Positions 1-7,124 of a stretch of DNA of 42,478 nucleotides are shown here, one piece after another; position 1 is the stretch's first letter, and every line of letters starts with the position of its first letter. The notes under the pieces were generated by a model. The model saw only the letters and a program-made list of their open reading frames with translations. It was not told where the DNA came from and ran no database searches. Origin of the DNA: Methylophilaceae bacterium (GTDB lineage Bacteria > Pseudomonadota > Gammaproteobacteria > Burkholderiales > Methylophilaceae); contig JAIYBT010000007.1 in the NCBI GenBank assembly GCA_027488395.1, positions 1-42,478 on the forward strand. Direction: 5' to 3'. Made by a program: the position numbers and the translations under genes.

Positions 1-432
1 ATTAAACGGCAACGGGGGCGCAATGGGCGGTGGCGGTGGCGGCGGTTTCACTGGCGGCGGCAACCATTGTTGGGCAGTAAAGATTGGCGTGGCTTTGGGT
101 TGCACCAGACGCGGGCGTAACCAAGGCTCGCGGGGCGCATCCGCGTCAGCGGTGACGTCAGATAAGCGCTGCGAAGTAGGCGCAGTTGGCGCCATCGCCG
201 CTACAGGTGATGAGGCTGGCATCGTTTGCACCGAAGTGGTGTCTACCGCATTTTGTGACGCAGTTGGTGTTGGCTTGGCCGCCACAACCGGGGCAGAGAC
301 TGCATCTTCGCTGCTTACTTCTTCGGTCGTTTCCTCCGACGTTTCTTGCAAATTCACCCAAATCACTAAGGCGATGGTCAGGCACAATGCAATCCAAAGC
401 CAGGGGTTGTGCGATGATTTATTGACTTGCAT
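1..432 (-). CDS. Proline-rich inner-membrane protein of a T2SS/T4P-like system (partial, C-terminus off the left edge)
   Basis: An open frame of 144 codons starts at ATG 430-432 and continues past base 1 without a stop, so the C-terminus is missing. It begins with a short polar segment, then one hydrophobic helix at about residues 11-25 (LWIALCLTIALVIWV), then a long Ala/Thr/Pro-rich low-complexity region ending in a proline run. That layout, a single anchor plus a periplasmic disordered linker, matches GspC- or PilP-like bridging proteins that connect inner-membrane components to the secretin. I recall the same position in related operons being annotated 'secretion system X translation initiation factor', a name probably derived from low-complexity similarity to IF2. 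It overlaps the preceding PilO-like gene by 14 bp, so it is the seventh gene of the operon. A secretin gene (gspD/pilQ-like) would be expected next, outside the window. The role is inferred from position and architecture. Confidence 0.72.
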   Translation of the reverse strand, partial: MQVNKSSHNPWLWIALCLTIALVIWVNLQETSEETTEEVSSEDAVSAPVVAAKPTPTASQNAVDTTSVQTMPASSPVAAMAPTAPTSQRLSDVTADADAPREPWLRPRLVQPKATPIFTAQQWLPPPVKPPPPPPPIAPPLPFN

Positions 433-1099
433 GATTCACCGCCTGTTTAAAATAAGCCGTAAATACAAGCGTGGCCTCTAATTGTGGCTCACTGATCTCA
501 TTGCGTTTAAACTCCATGCTGCTCAAAGCCACCAGCGGATAACGATTGAGTACCTCGACCACCCATCGTTTAATCGAACCATACGGGGCATGGACGACAA
601 ACCGCATTTCAACCGTGCGTAACCCAAAGGTGTCGCCGCCAGAGGGCACTTCTTGCCACTGATAATCGCCGACATTCAGCGCCAACTGTTGTGCCACCGC
701 CAATTGCGCCATTTGCTTCAATGTGACCGGTAACTGGCTGGAAACAGGCAATTGCGCCATAAAGCGTTGACGACGCTCGGTTTCTGTCAGCAATAACACT
801 TCACCAGTTTGGTTGTCGGTGGGTGACATGGATCGCGACGATGGCGTTGAACGTCCGTTGGATGTCGTGCTTACCGTGGCTGATGCATGATCTCCCCCTC
901 GCGCAACTTGTTCGGCCAATTGCACTTGCATCTCAGCGATTTGGGTCTGCAGTGATTGTTGTTGCCATTGCCAATATGCCAACGTGCCCCAGCCTACACA
1001 AAGGCAAGCCAATGTGAGCCAACCAAAGCGCGCACTGCAACGCCAAAGCAGACTAACGGCTAACAAACGACATTGTTGTAGTAAGGTCATGGTTGCCAT
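419..1099 (-). CDS. PilO/GspM-like inner-membrane assembly protein
   Basis: The 226-residue product has one N-terminal membrane helix at about residues 25-43 (FGWLTLACLCVGWGTLAYW), a coiled-coil-like Gln-rich stretch at about 46-66 (QQQSLQTQIAEMQVQLAEQ), a Ser/Thr-rich linker at about 70-95, and a C-terminal alpha/beta domain. This is the layout of PilO and GspM, which form a periplasmic scaffold with PilN/GspL. It sits directly after the PilN-like gene. Two starts are possible: ATG 1097-1099, used here, overlaps the upstream gene by 13 bp; ATG 1088-1090 gives the 4-bp ATGA overlap used elsewhere in this operon. Sequence conservation in this family is low, so assignment rests on topology and gene order. 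Confidence 0.7.
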   Translation of the reverse strand: MATMTLLQQCRLLAVSLLWRCSARFGWLTLACLCVGWGTLAYWQWQQQSLQTQIAEMQVQLAEQVARGGDHASATVSTTSNGRSTPSSRSMSPTDNQTGEVLLLTETERRQRFMAQLPVSSQLPVTLKQMAQLAVAQQLALNVGDYQWQEVPSGGDTFGLRTVEMRFVVHAPYGSIKRWVVEVLNRYPLVALSSMEFKRNEISEPQLEATLVFTAYFKQAVNHASQ

Positions 1100-1665
1100 T
1101 GCCCTTCAATTTCAAAACTGACTGGCAACTGCGGGTGGGATTCAATCACCTGATGCTTTTGCAAATGGACTTCACGCAAGCCTTTTACCGATTGCAAGGT
1201 GGTGACATACGCCAGCAACGCTTGATAATGTTTGGCTTCGCCTTTGAGTTGAAAGCGTGCCGTTTGGGGATTGGGTGTCAATGCCAATAACGCAATATTG
1301 GTTTGGTGTGCAGATTCAATCGCGGCTAACAGCGGCAACCAATCCAGCGTCAGTTGCTCGGTGGCACGATCCAGCGCCTTTTGTGCGGCAGATACCTTCA
1401 ACACGGGCGCGCGCGTAGTCTTGAGGGTCACACTCGGTTTGATCGGCGGTGGTGAAGTTTTAATCGACGCCGCGGTTAACGCGGCTTGCAACTGAGCGTG
1501 CGAAGCCTCCAAGGCCAGCCTTTGCTGCCATTGCCAGCCTAGCAAGCACAATGTGATGAGTAACGCACCAAGTCCCATCCGAGTCCAGCGCGGCAGCACA
1601 TGTCCAAGATTGGCAAACTCAATGTGCCCCCAACGGGCTTGCCACCGCCATTGTGCGAGTTTCAT
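1087..1665 (-). CDS. PilN/GspL-C-like inner-membrane assembly protein
   Basis: The 192-residue protein starts at ATG 1663-1665, preceded by a GGAG ribosome site with six-base spacing; a TTG twelve bases further upstream is less likely because it would include that site. One membrane helix is at about residues 30-46 (MGLGALLITLCLLGWQW), followed by a helical stalk of about 30 residues, a Pro/Lys/Thr-rich linker and a ferredoxin-like C-terminal region (about 90-192), as in PilN. PilN proteins bind PilM in the cytoplasm through the N-terminus and pair with PilO in the periplasm. The start overlaps the stop of the PilM-like gene as ATGA, indicating translational coupling. The gene symbol is left blank because this is a paralogous machine, not the pilMNOPQ locus of the type IV pilus. 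Confidence 0.7.
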   Translation of the reverse strand: MKLAQWRWQARWGHIEFANLGHVLPRWTRMGLGALLITLCLLGWQWQQRLALEASHAQLQAALTAASIKTSPPPIKPSVTLKTTRAPVLKVSAAQKALDRATEQLTLDWLPLLAAIESAHQTNIALLALTPNPQTARFQLKGEAKHYQALLAYVTTLQSVKGLREVHLQKHQVIESHPQLPVSFEIEGQWQP

Positions 1666-2465
1666 GATGCGCTCCAATCAAACAGCACATCTCTCGGATA
1701 GACAATTTGCAATGGCAATGCGGGTCCTGTCGTTGCTTGCCATGCTTTCAATGCTTGTATCAGCGTGTGACGGCTAGGTTCTACCAACACTTGGCATGGC
1801 GATTGACTTGCACCGTGCAATGCCTGTTCACGTTTAATCCACGGTAGCAAACTGGCCAATTGCGACACCTCTAAGCGAGTGCTCGACACATGCACGCAAT
1901 CTCCTTGATTAAACACAAACAAGCGTATGACTTGATGCTCGGGCACCAATATCACCGCATGGTCAGGTCGTGGCGCAAGCGCAAGTAAAGCGCTGGCATA
2001 GGGTTTGGCCGACGGTTGAAACAACATTTTGCGCAACCCCTTCAGCGTGCTTGGGGTGGATTGCAACACTGCAGCAGTAAGCTGGGGCATGGTGGCTAAT
2101 AGATTGGCTTGTGCGGCAGGAAAACGAAGCAGTCGAAACGGCCAAGTCTGCGCTGACTCTCCCCATGTTTGCACCATGAATGCCTGCGTATACGCAAGTT
2201 GCTCATTGGGGGTGAGCGCGACATCGACTGCGGGCACCACACTGTAGTGTACGTGGTGATCGGCTATCAAGACTTGCAAGGTTTGCCAATGCACACCAGC
2301 CGCGATTTCCTGTGTACGATCAAGCACCTCTTGCAGCGATACGCTGACATCCTCAGACCAGGCATGGGTGTGTCTTTGCGGCGCTTGCCCCGAAATGTGC
2401 GTACGCGTGTGTATGGCATCCGCCAGCAGTAAAACGGTACTACGATTAATCGACAAAAGTGACAC
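1662..2465 (-). CDS. PilM/GspL cytoplasmic-domain-like protein
   Basis: The 267-residue protein has no membrane helix and lies between the ATPase and the PilN-like gene. That is the place of PilM, or of the actin-like cytoplasmic domain of GspL split into its own gene. These proteins recruit the assembly ATPase to the membrane. The start is GTG 2463-2465, with the first 20 bp overlapping the end of the ATPase gene. The sequence is divergent and I could not place the actin-fold phosphate loops with confidence, so the function is assigned from context and size. It is shorter than typical PilM (about 350 residues), which agrees with a divergent 'system X' version. Confidence 0.62.
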   Translation of the reverse strand: MSLLSINRSTVLLLADAIHTRTHISGQAPQRHTHAWSEDVSVSLQEVLDRTQEIAAGVHWQTLQVLIADHHVHYSVVPAVDVALTPNEQLAYTQAFMVQTWGESAQTWPFRLLRFPAAQANLLATMPQLTAAVLQSTPSTLKGLRKMLFQPSAKPYASALLALAPRPDHAVILVPEHQVIRLFVFNQGDCVHVSSTRLEVSQLASLLPWIKREQALHGASQSPCQVLVEPSRHTLIQALKAWQATTGPALPLQIVYPRDVLFDWSAS

Positions 2466-4146
2466 GATTAATCTCCTGTAAACTGGTCATGCCACTGGCC
2501 ACCGCATTTAATGCAGAGGCGCGAATACTGCGCATGCCGTGGCGGTGGGCCGCTTCTTTTAATGTGCGGATGGGTGCTTTGGCAATGATCATTTCGCGCA
2601 ACTCATCATTGAGTACCAACATTTCAGCGATGGCTTTGCGACCGCGATAACCTGTGCCTCGGCAATGGCCGCAGCCCTTGGCATGCATAAAGGTGATGCC
2701 TGCTGCTTGCGCGGTATCTAATCCAGATAATGCCAACACTTCTGGTTCGGGCCAATACTGCTCTGCGCAATGGGCGCACAAAGCGCGCACCAAGCGTTGG
2801 GCGATAATGCCGTTAACGGCGGACACAAAATGGTAAGGATCCACCCCCATGTGCATAAAGCGGCCGATCACATCCAGCACGCTGTTTGCGTGTACCGTTG
2901 AAAACACCAAATGCCCTGTGAGCGCTGCTTGTACTGCAATTTGTGCGGTATCCCCATCCCGAATCTCGCCCACCATGATCTTATCGGGGTCATGCCGCAA
3001 AATGGACCGTAAGCCACGGGCAAAAGTGAGGCCTTTCTTTTCATTGACTGGAATTTGTAACACACCAGGCAGTTGATATTCGACAGGATCTTCGATGGTG
3101 ATGATTTTATCAAAGCCCGTATTTACTTCGGATATGGCCGCATACAGTGAGGTCGTTTTACCGCTACCTGTGGGGCCTGTGACCAGTACCATGCCATACG
3201 GCTCACTGGCGAGTTTTCTAAATTTCTGAATGACTTCCGTTTCAAAACCCAGCGCCTTTAAACTGAGCCCTTGCGCTTGTTCTGTCAGCGCTTTGCGATC
3301 CAACACCCGTAACACGGCATCTTCGCCGTAAGTGCTGGGCATGATAGAAACGCGGAAATCAACAAAGCGACCCATGGCATTGACTTTAAAACGGCCATCT
3401 TGCGGAATGCGGCGTTCGGAAATATCCAGTTGCGCCATGACTTTAATTCTTGAAATGGCTTGCTCTGCCTCTTCAACACCAGCATTGTTGGCAATATGGG
3501 CCATCACACCATCAATACGGTATTTCACCGCTAAGCCTGTCGCATGTGATTCTAAATGAATATCGCTGGCGCCCACTTTGAGCGCGTCATACAACGTAGA
3601 GTTAATTAATTTGACGATCGAGTTGGCGTCCTCTTGGATCGACTTCATCGACAGTTCAGCCACTACCGCTTCATCATCGTCCGCCATCTGCGCTGCGGTG
3701 CCAGCAAACCCATCCAGCGCACGCATGGTTTCTTCTTCACCCGCTAAATAGGCAGCGATGTCGAGGCGATGCGCTAATTGCACATCAAAGGCAGCAGCAA
3801 GCCTATGCTGAAGCCATATGGTCAGTTGTGCGTTAAACGGATCCGCTATCACGACATGTAATTGTTGCTGCGCATCCCAAAACGCGATGCACTCTCTTTT
3901 TTGAGCTTCTGCATACGGCAATACATCAAAAGCCACCTGCCATTGCCGCATGTCTCGCATGTGCGCAACAGGATAATGTAAATGGTGGGCCACCGCTTCA
4001 ACGCAGGCTTCAGGCGCTAATCCCAGCTGCTCTTCCAACACATCCATCACATGCCGTTGCTGGGCTAACGCTTGCAGCTTGGCTTGTGTTGTCGCAGCAG
4101 CAAACGCTTCACGCGTCAGCTTCAATGTGTGAGTATCGTCCATCAT
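2446..4146 (-). CDS. gspE: GspE/PilB-type secretion/assembly ATPase
   Basis: This 566-residue hexameric ATPase powers pseudopilus or pilus extension. An N-terminal GspE-N/MshEN-like domain covers about residues 30-140. The catalytic core carries GASDIHLES near 192-200, Walker A GPTGSGKT at 324-331, the Asp box IITIEDPVEY near 348-357, Walker B MVGEIRD near 391-397 and the His box GHLVFSTVHAN at 411-421. Two CxxC pairs (CAHC at 457-460 and CGHC at 492-495) form the tetracysteine zinc element characteristic of GspE and PilB, but absent from the retraction ATPases PilT and PilU. It starts as ATGA on the stop of the platform-protein gene. GspE and PilB are close relatives; the neighbouring GspG-type pseudopilin favours the GspE name. 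Confidence 0.93.
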   Translation of the reverse strand: MMDDTHTLKLTREAFAAATTQAKLQALAQQRHVMDVLEEQLGLAPEACVEAVAHHLHYPVAHMRDMRQWQVAFDVLPYAEAQKRECIAFWDAQQQLHVVIADPFNAQLTIWLQHRLAAAFDVQLAHRLDIAAYLAGEEETMRALDGFAGTAAQMADDDEAVVAELSMKSIQEDANSIVKLINSTLYDALKVGASDIHLESHATGLAVKYRIDGVMAHIANNAGVEEAEQAISRIKVMAQLDISERRIPQDGRFKVNAMGRFVDFRVSIMPSTYGEDAVLRVLDRKALTEQAQGLSLKALGFETEVIQKFRKLASEPYGMVLVTGPTGSGKTTSLYAAISEVNTGFDKIITIEDPVEYQLPGVLQIPVNEKKGLTFARGLRSILRHDPDKIMVGEIRDGDTAQIAVQAALTGHLVFSTVHANSVLDVIGRFMHMGVDPYHFVSAVNGIIAQRLVRALCAHCAEQYWPEPEVLALSGLDTAQAAGITFMHAKGCGHCRGTGYRGRKAIAEMLVLNDELREMIIAKAPIRTLKEAAHRHGMRSIRASALNAVASGMTSLQEINRVTFVD

Positions 4147-5318
4147 TGGATTTGTCCTGCCAATTCAAAAATGGGCATGTACAGTAATAGCACCACCACC
4201 CCAATCACCAAACCAATCACCAACATTAAAATAGGCTCAAACAATCGGGTAAACCAATCAATCCAACGGGCTAATTCTTCATCGTAGAAATCAGCAATGC
4301 GCTCCATCATATCTGCAATATTGCCACCGCGCTCACCCACCAATAACATGCGCTCACCAATTGGTGTGGTTAGGCGAGCGTGGTGCAAAGCTTGCGATAA
4401 CGGAGAACCTTCACTGACTTTTTTTTGCGCCATTTGCATTTGCCCAGCCAGCTTGCGATCTAGCAAACCAGACACTGAGGATAAAGCCGCCATAATGGGC
4501 GTGCCGCCGCGCAACAACATCCCTAAGGTGCGATAAAAACGTGCCAATTGATATAACTGTAACTTCTCGCCCACCGCAGGAATTTTCCAAATCCACTGCA
4601 TTAACCATGCTCTAAATGCCGTTTGCTGAAACAAGGTAAGCAACCCCACCACCAGCACTGCCACGCCCCATAGCATTTGATCACCATGACGACTGATCAA
4701 GCCGCCCCAATCCAACATGACTTGAGACATCCAAGGCAAATCCGCGCCCGTGCCTTCATACACCGCGCTAAATTTTGGCACCACAAAACCCAATAAAAAT
4801 AAAATGACCATGCCGCCAACACCGATTAGAAGCAACGGATAAATAGAAGCGCTGACCACTTTTTTCTTAAGCAAATGGACTTGGTTTTCGTAATTAATAT
4901 AGCGTTCAAGCGCATGGTGCAAATCCCCAGTGCGTTCAGAGGCACTCACGGTTGAAATAAACAACAAAGGGAAGGTATCGGATTGTCGCTCCAGCGCTGC
5001 CGAGAACGATTTGCCTTGCTGTAACGATTGCAACAAGGCTTGCAACACCGTTTGCGTCTCGTCCACTTTCAAGGCGAGCGCTTCAATCGCCTCAACTAAA
5101 TTGAGACCAGAGCGTAACAAGGTGAGTAATTCTTGGCTAAACAGATTAAGCGGGAATTTGCCTTTTTTGGGCGCAAACGTTGATTTACGCGGCTGACTCA
5201 ACGCGACCAACGTCAAGCCTTTGGCCTTGAGTTGGCTCGTGGCTTCTTGGGCATCGTGGGCGTGCACATCGATTTCGATCAGTTGCGCCCCGTTTAAAAC
5301 TTTAGCGTGAAAGAGCAT
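4143..5318 (-). CDS. gspF: GspF/PilC-type inner-membrane platform protein
   Basis: The product is a 391-residue polytopic platform protein that binds the assembly ATPase and guides pseudopilins into the filament. It contains two repeated T2SSF domains, at about residues 55-175 and 255-380, with membrane helices near 155-180, 205-225 and 360-385 (LMLVIGLVIGVVVLLLYMPIF close to the C-terminus). A longer frame begins at 5375 inside the pseudopilin gene. The ATG at 5316-5318 is preferred because the protein then begins MLFHAKVLNGAQ, typical of the family, and lies 7 bp after the pseudopilin stop. The stop overlaps the ATPase start by 4 bp. Confidence 0.92.
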   Translation of the reverse strand: MLFHAKVLNGAQLIEIDVHAHDAQEATSQLKAKGLTLVALSQPRKSTFAPKKGKFPLNLFSQELLTLLRSGLNLVEAIEALALKVDETQTVLQALLQSLQQGKSFSAALERQSDTFPLLFISTVSASERTGDLHHALERYINYENQVHLLKKKVVSASIYPLLLIGVGGMVILFLLGFVVPKFSAVYEGTGADLPWMSQVMLDWGGLISRHGDQMLWGVAVLVVGLLTLFQQTAFRAWLMQWIWKIPAVGEKLQLYQLARFYRTLGMLLRGGTPIMAALSSVSGLLDRKLAGQMQMAQKKVSEGSPLSQALHHARLTTPIGERMLLVGERGGNIADMMERIADFYDEELARWIDWFTRLFEPILMLVIGLVIGVVVLLLYMPIFELAGQIQ

Positions 5319-5325
5319 ACCGCAA

Positions 5326-5745
5326 TTACCAGTTTGTAATGTCCTGGGCTTCGGCAGCGCCCCCAGGCTGACCATCTTTTCCTAAACTGATCAAATCCAC
5401 ATCGCCATGTTCACCGGGTTGCTTATACACATACGGTTTTCCCCATGGGTCGTTTGGCAACCCTTTTTTCAAATAAGGGCCCGCCCAGTTTTTCTCATCC
5501 CCAAGATTTTTAATCAATGCTGGCAACCCTTGTTCTGCCGTTGGGTAATGACCGACATCAATGCGATATTGATCTAAGGCGGATTCAAGCGCACCAATTT
5601 GCGCCTTCGCCGTTTTGATTTCTGACTTACCGATTTGTTGGAAATACTTGGGGCCGACATAGCCCGCGAGCAACCCGATAATGACCATCACAACAAGTAA
5701 TTCTAGTAAGGTAAAGCCAGTAGCTTTACGGGAGGTGTTTTTCAT
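5326..5745 (-). CDS. gspG: GspG/PulG-type major pseudopilin
   Basis: The 139-residue prepilin has a class III signal: a short basic leader (MKNTSRKATG) cut before F11, then FTLLELLVVMVIIGLLAGYV with the conserved Glu at +5. The C-terminal domain keeps GspG landmarks: IGALESALDQYRIDVGHYPT, GLPALI, GPYLKKGLPNDPWGKPY and a C-terminal loop with D/G residues (DLISLGKDGQPGG) where the family binds calcium. PilD is expected to cleave and methylate it. It is the first gene of the operon and has a 340-bp upstream region for the promoter. The length is normal for GspG, and the NDPWG motif separates it from type IVa pilins. Confidence 0.95.
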   Translation of the reverse strand: MKNTSRKATGFTLLELLVVMVIIGLLAGYVGPKYFQQIGKSEIKTAKAQIGALESALDQYRIDVGHYPTAEQGLPALIKNLGDEKNWAGPYLKKGLPNDPWGKPYVYKQPGEHGDVDLISLGKDGQPGGAAEAQDITNW

Positions 5746-6038
5746 GGTTTAAGAATCCTGAGAGTCCAATAGAATATTAACAATAGGTTTCAGTAAAATG
5801 ACAAAAGCATAAATGCAAATCATCCATCACTAAGATTCAAGCGAGTATATCCTTGTATTAGGACACTGTGGGCTATCCAGTTTAAACACCGAATGTCACA
5901 CCCTACAGGTTCAAATTAAATCTTAGGCATCCAAAGTGCCTGTAGCCTCGGCAAAAATGATTGAGTCCAGCATCATTTCGCACCTGTTGTCATAACCAGC
6001 GCAACACACTGTACTCAACCTATTTAAATGATCAGACG
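5746..6038 (-). other. Non-coding upstream region of the secretion operon
   Basis: This gap lies between the pseudopilin start and the tRNA-Pro terminator. I see no credible coding frame. On the minus strand an AGGA about 10 bases before the pseudopilin ATG can serve as ribosome site. An AT-rich stretch around 5775-5815 contains TTGTCA-like and TAATAT-like hexamers on the minus strand, but their spacing is poor (19 bp), so no promoter is called. Confidence 0.4.
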
Positions 6039-6061
6039 AAAAAAAACCAGCAAACGCTGGT
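6039..6061 (-). terminator. Rho-independent terminator after tRNA-Pro
   Basis: A stem of CCAGC/GCTGG with a four-base loop lies at 6047-6060. On the minus strand it is followed by eight T residues. It sits about 23 bp downstream of the tRNA-Pro 3' end, as expected for its terminator. A shorter T-run (6063-6068) on the other side makes it potentially bidirectional. Confidence 0.8.
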
Positions 6062-6083
6062 GTTTTTTGTAGGCCGTGATGAT

Positions 6084-6160
6084 TGGTCGGAACGGCAGGA
6101 TTCGAACCTGCGACCCCTTGTCCCCCAGACAAGTACGCTACCAGGCTGCGCTACGCCCCG
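6084..6160 (-). tRNA. tRNA-Pro (anticodon GGG)
   Basis: On the minus strand the 5' acceptor arm CGGGGCG (6154-6160) pairs with CGTTCCG (6088-6094), using two G-T pairs. The D arm GCGCAGCCTGGTAGCG, the anticodon stem CTTGT/ACAAG with loop CTGGGGG (anticodon GGG) and the T arm GCAGGTTCGAATCCTGC are all intact. The CCA end is encoded in the DNA (6084-6086). It reads CCC codons, and CCU by wobble. It follows the MerR-type regulator, a position commonly seen in betaproteobacteria. Confidence 0.96.
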
Positions 6161-6195
6161 ACATCGTCTAAGTTGTACTATTTAAACGAGGTGGC

Positions 6196-6201
6196 ATTAT
6201 A
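6196..6201 (-). promoter_or_regulatory. Candidate -10 box for tRNA-Pro
   Basis: A perfect TATAAT on the minus strand lies about 35 bp upstream of the tRNA-Pro 5' end. The hexamer 17 bp further upstream (TTAGCG) is a poor -35 match, so only the -10 element is supported. The tRNA may also be reached by readthrough from the MerR gene. Confidence 0.4.
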
Positions 6202-6251
6202 AAACAAAACAGCATGTTCGCTAAGGGATAAATACTATTTTAATATAGTGG

Positions 6252-6743
6252 TTACTGCGAACGATTTAATAACTGTATCACTTGTTGAATTTGTTGCCGC
6301 AATGCCAATACATCAATAGGTTGCGCGTGACTATCAGCCACACCTAACGGCAAATGTGGCGGCAGTTCTAACTTCATGGTTGCCAAATTCAGTTTTGATT
6401 TATCTTGTTTGTCTGATTTGTCTTGTTTTTCTGATTTATCAGTTTTGTCGGATTTTTCTGCTTTGTCTAACTTTTCTTCTACACCATCTAGGCGATTACG
6501 TGCACCACTAATGGTAAAGCCTTCTTCGTAGAGCAGTTCGCGAATTTTGCGGATAAGCAGGACTTCATGGTGTTGATAATAGCGACGGTTACCGCGCCGT
6601 TTGACTGGTTTTAACTGTGTAAACTCTTGTTCCCAATAACGCAACACATGTGGCTTGACCCCACACAACTCACTGACTTCACCAATGGTGAAATAGCGTT
6701 TGGCTGGAATCGGCGGCAGTATGATTTTTTGCGTTTCAACCAT
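6252..6743 (-). CDS. MerR-family transcriptional regulator with a variable Lys/Asp linker
   Basis: The 163-residue protein begins with a MerR-type winged helix: residues 17-75 contain YFTIGEVSELCGVKPHVLRYWEQEF, then RRGNRRYYQHHEVLLIRKIRELLYEEGF. No metal- or drug-binding C-terminal domain is seen. Instead there is a highly charged low-complexity linker (about 91-117, D/E-K-x triplets) and a short Gln-rich C-terminal helix. This short MerR-like protein is habitually encoded just downstream of ihfA in beta- and gammaproteobacteria. Its ligand and targets are not evident from the sequence. The start lies 11 bp after the ihfA stop, so the two are probably cotranscribed. Confidence 0.85.
   Translation of the reverse strand: MVETQKIILPPIPAKRYFTIGEVSELCGVKPHVLRYWEQEFTQLKPVKRRGNRRYYQHHEVLLIRKIRELLYEEGFTISGARNRLDGVEEKLDKAEKSDKTDKSEKQDKSDKQDKSKLNLATMKLELPPHLPLGVADSHAQPIDVLALRQQIQQVIQLLNRSQ
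6393..6473 (-). repeat. In-frame 9-bp-period repeat encoding a Lys/Asp linker
   Basis: The DNA coding residues about 91-117 of the MerR-like protein is an imperfect repetition of nine-base units giving Asp/Glu-Lys-X triplets (for example DKSEKQDKSDKQDKS). Unit gain or loss would keep the reading frame and change only the linker length. Confidence 0.7.
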
Positions 6744-6754
6744 TGTTGGGTAAG

Positions 6755-7069
6755 TTAGGCGATTGCTTTCATCGGTTGTTCAGCGTAATGCTCTTCAACC
6801 CGTGTTTTTAACTTTTGGCTGGCATGAAAAGTAACCACACGACGTGCAGAAATCGGGATTTCCTCGCCTGTTTTAGGATTGCGTCCTGGACGCTCCGATT
6901 TGGTTCTTAGCTCAAAATTACCAAAGCCAGATAGTTTTACGCTGTTTCCTTGCTGTAAGGCATTACGTACTTCTTCAAAAAAAGCCTCGACCATGTCTTT
7001 GGCTTCGCGCTTGTTTAACCCTACTTGTTCAAATAACAAATCGGCCAAGTCAGCTTTTGTGAGTGTCAT
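6755..7069 (-). CDS. ihfA: Integration host factor subunit alpha
   Basis: The 104-residue DNA-bending protein of the HU/IHF family dimerises with IhfB and acts in recombination, replication and promoter architecture. The alpha subunit is recognised by [33 protein letters not shown], followed by [30 protein letters not shown] with the DNA-intercalating loop [11 protein letters not shown] longer frame extends to 7144, but ATG 7067-7069 is preceded by AGGGG with seven-base spacing and gives the normal length. It lies downstream of pheT, its conserved place in proteobacteria, with a 55-bp gap that may hold an extra promoter. Confidence 0.96.
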   Translation of the reverse strand: MTLTKADLADLLFEQVGLNKREAKDMVEAFFEEVRNALQQGNSVKLSGFGNFELRTKSERPGRNPKTGEEIPISARRVVTFHASQKLKTRVEEHYAEQPMKAIA

Positions 7070-7124
7070 GAAAATTCCCCTGAAGCTTTTTATTATGCTT
7101 GATGACTTTACGATGAATTCGCAA

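Noticed and set aside
23..481. Glycine-rich plus-strand frame at the left edge
   Set aside because: It is the antisense of the proline-rich protein at 1-432; the glycine run is the complement of proline codons, and the minus-strand frame continues the operon.
6084..6160. tRNA-Pro as an integration site for a mobile element
   Set aside because: No integrase, no duplicated tRNA 3' end and no change of gene content were found nearby.
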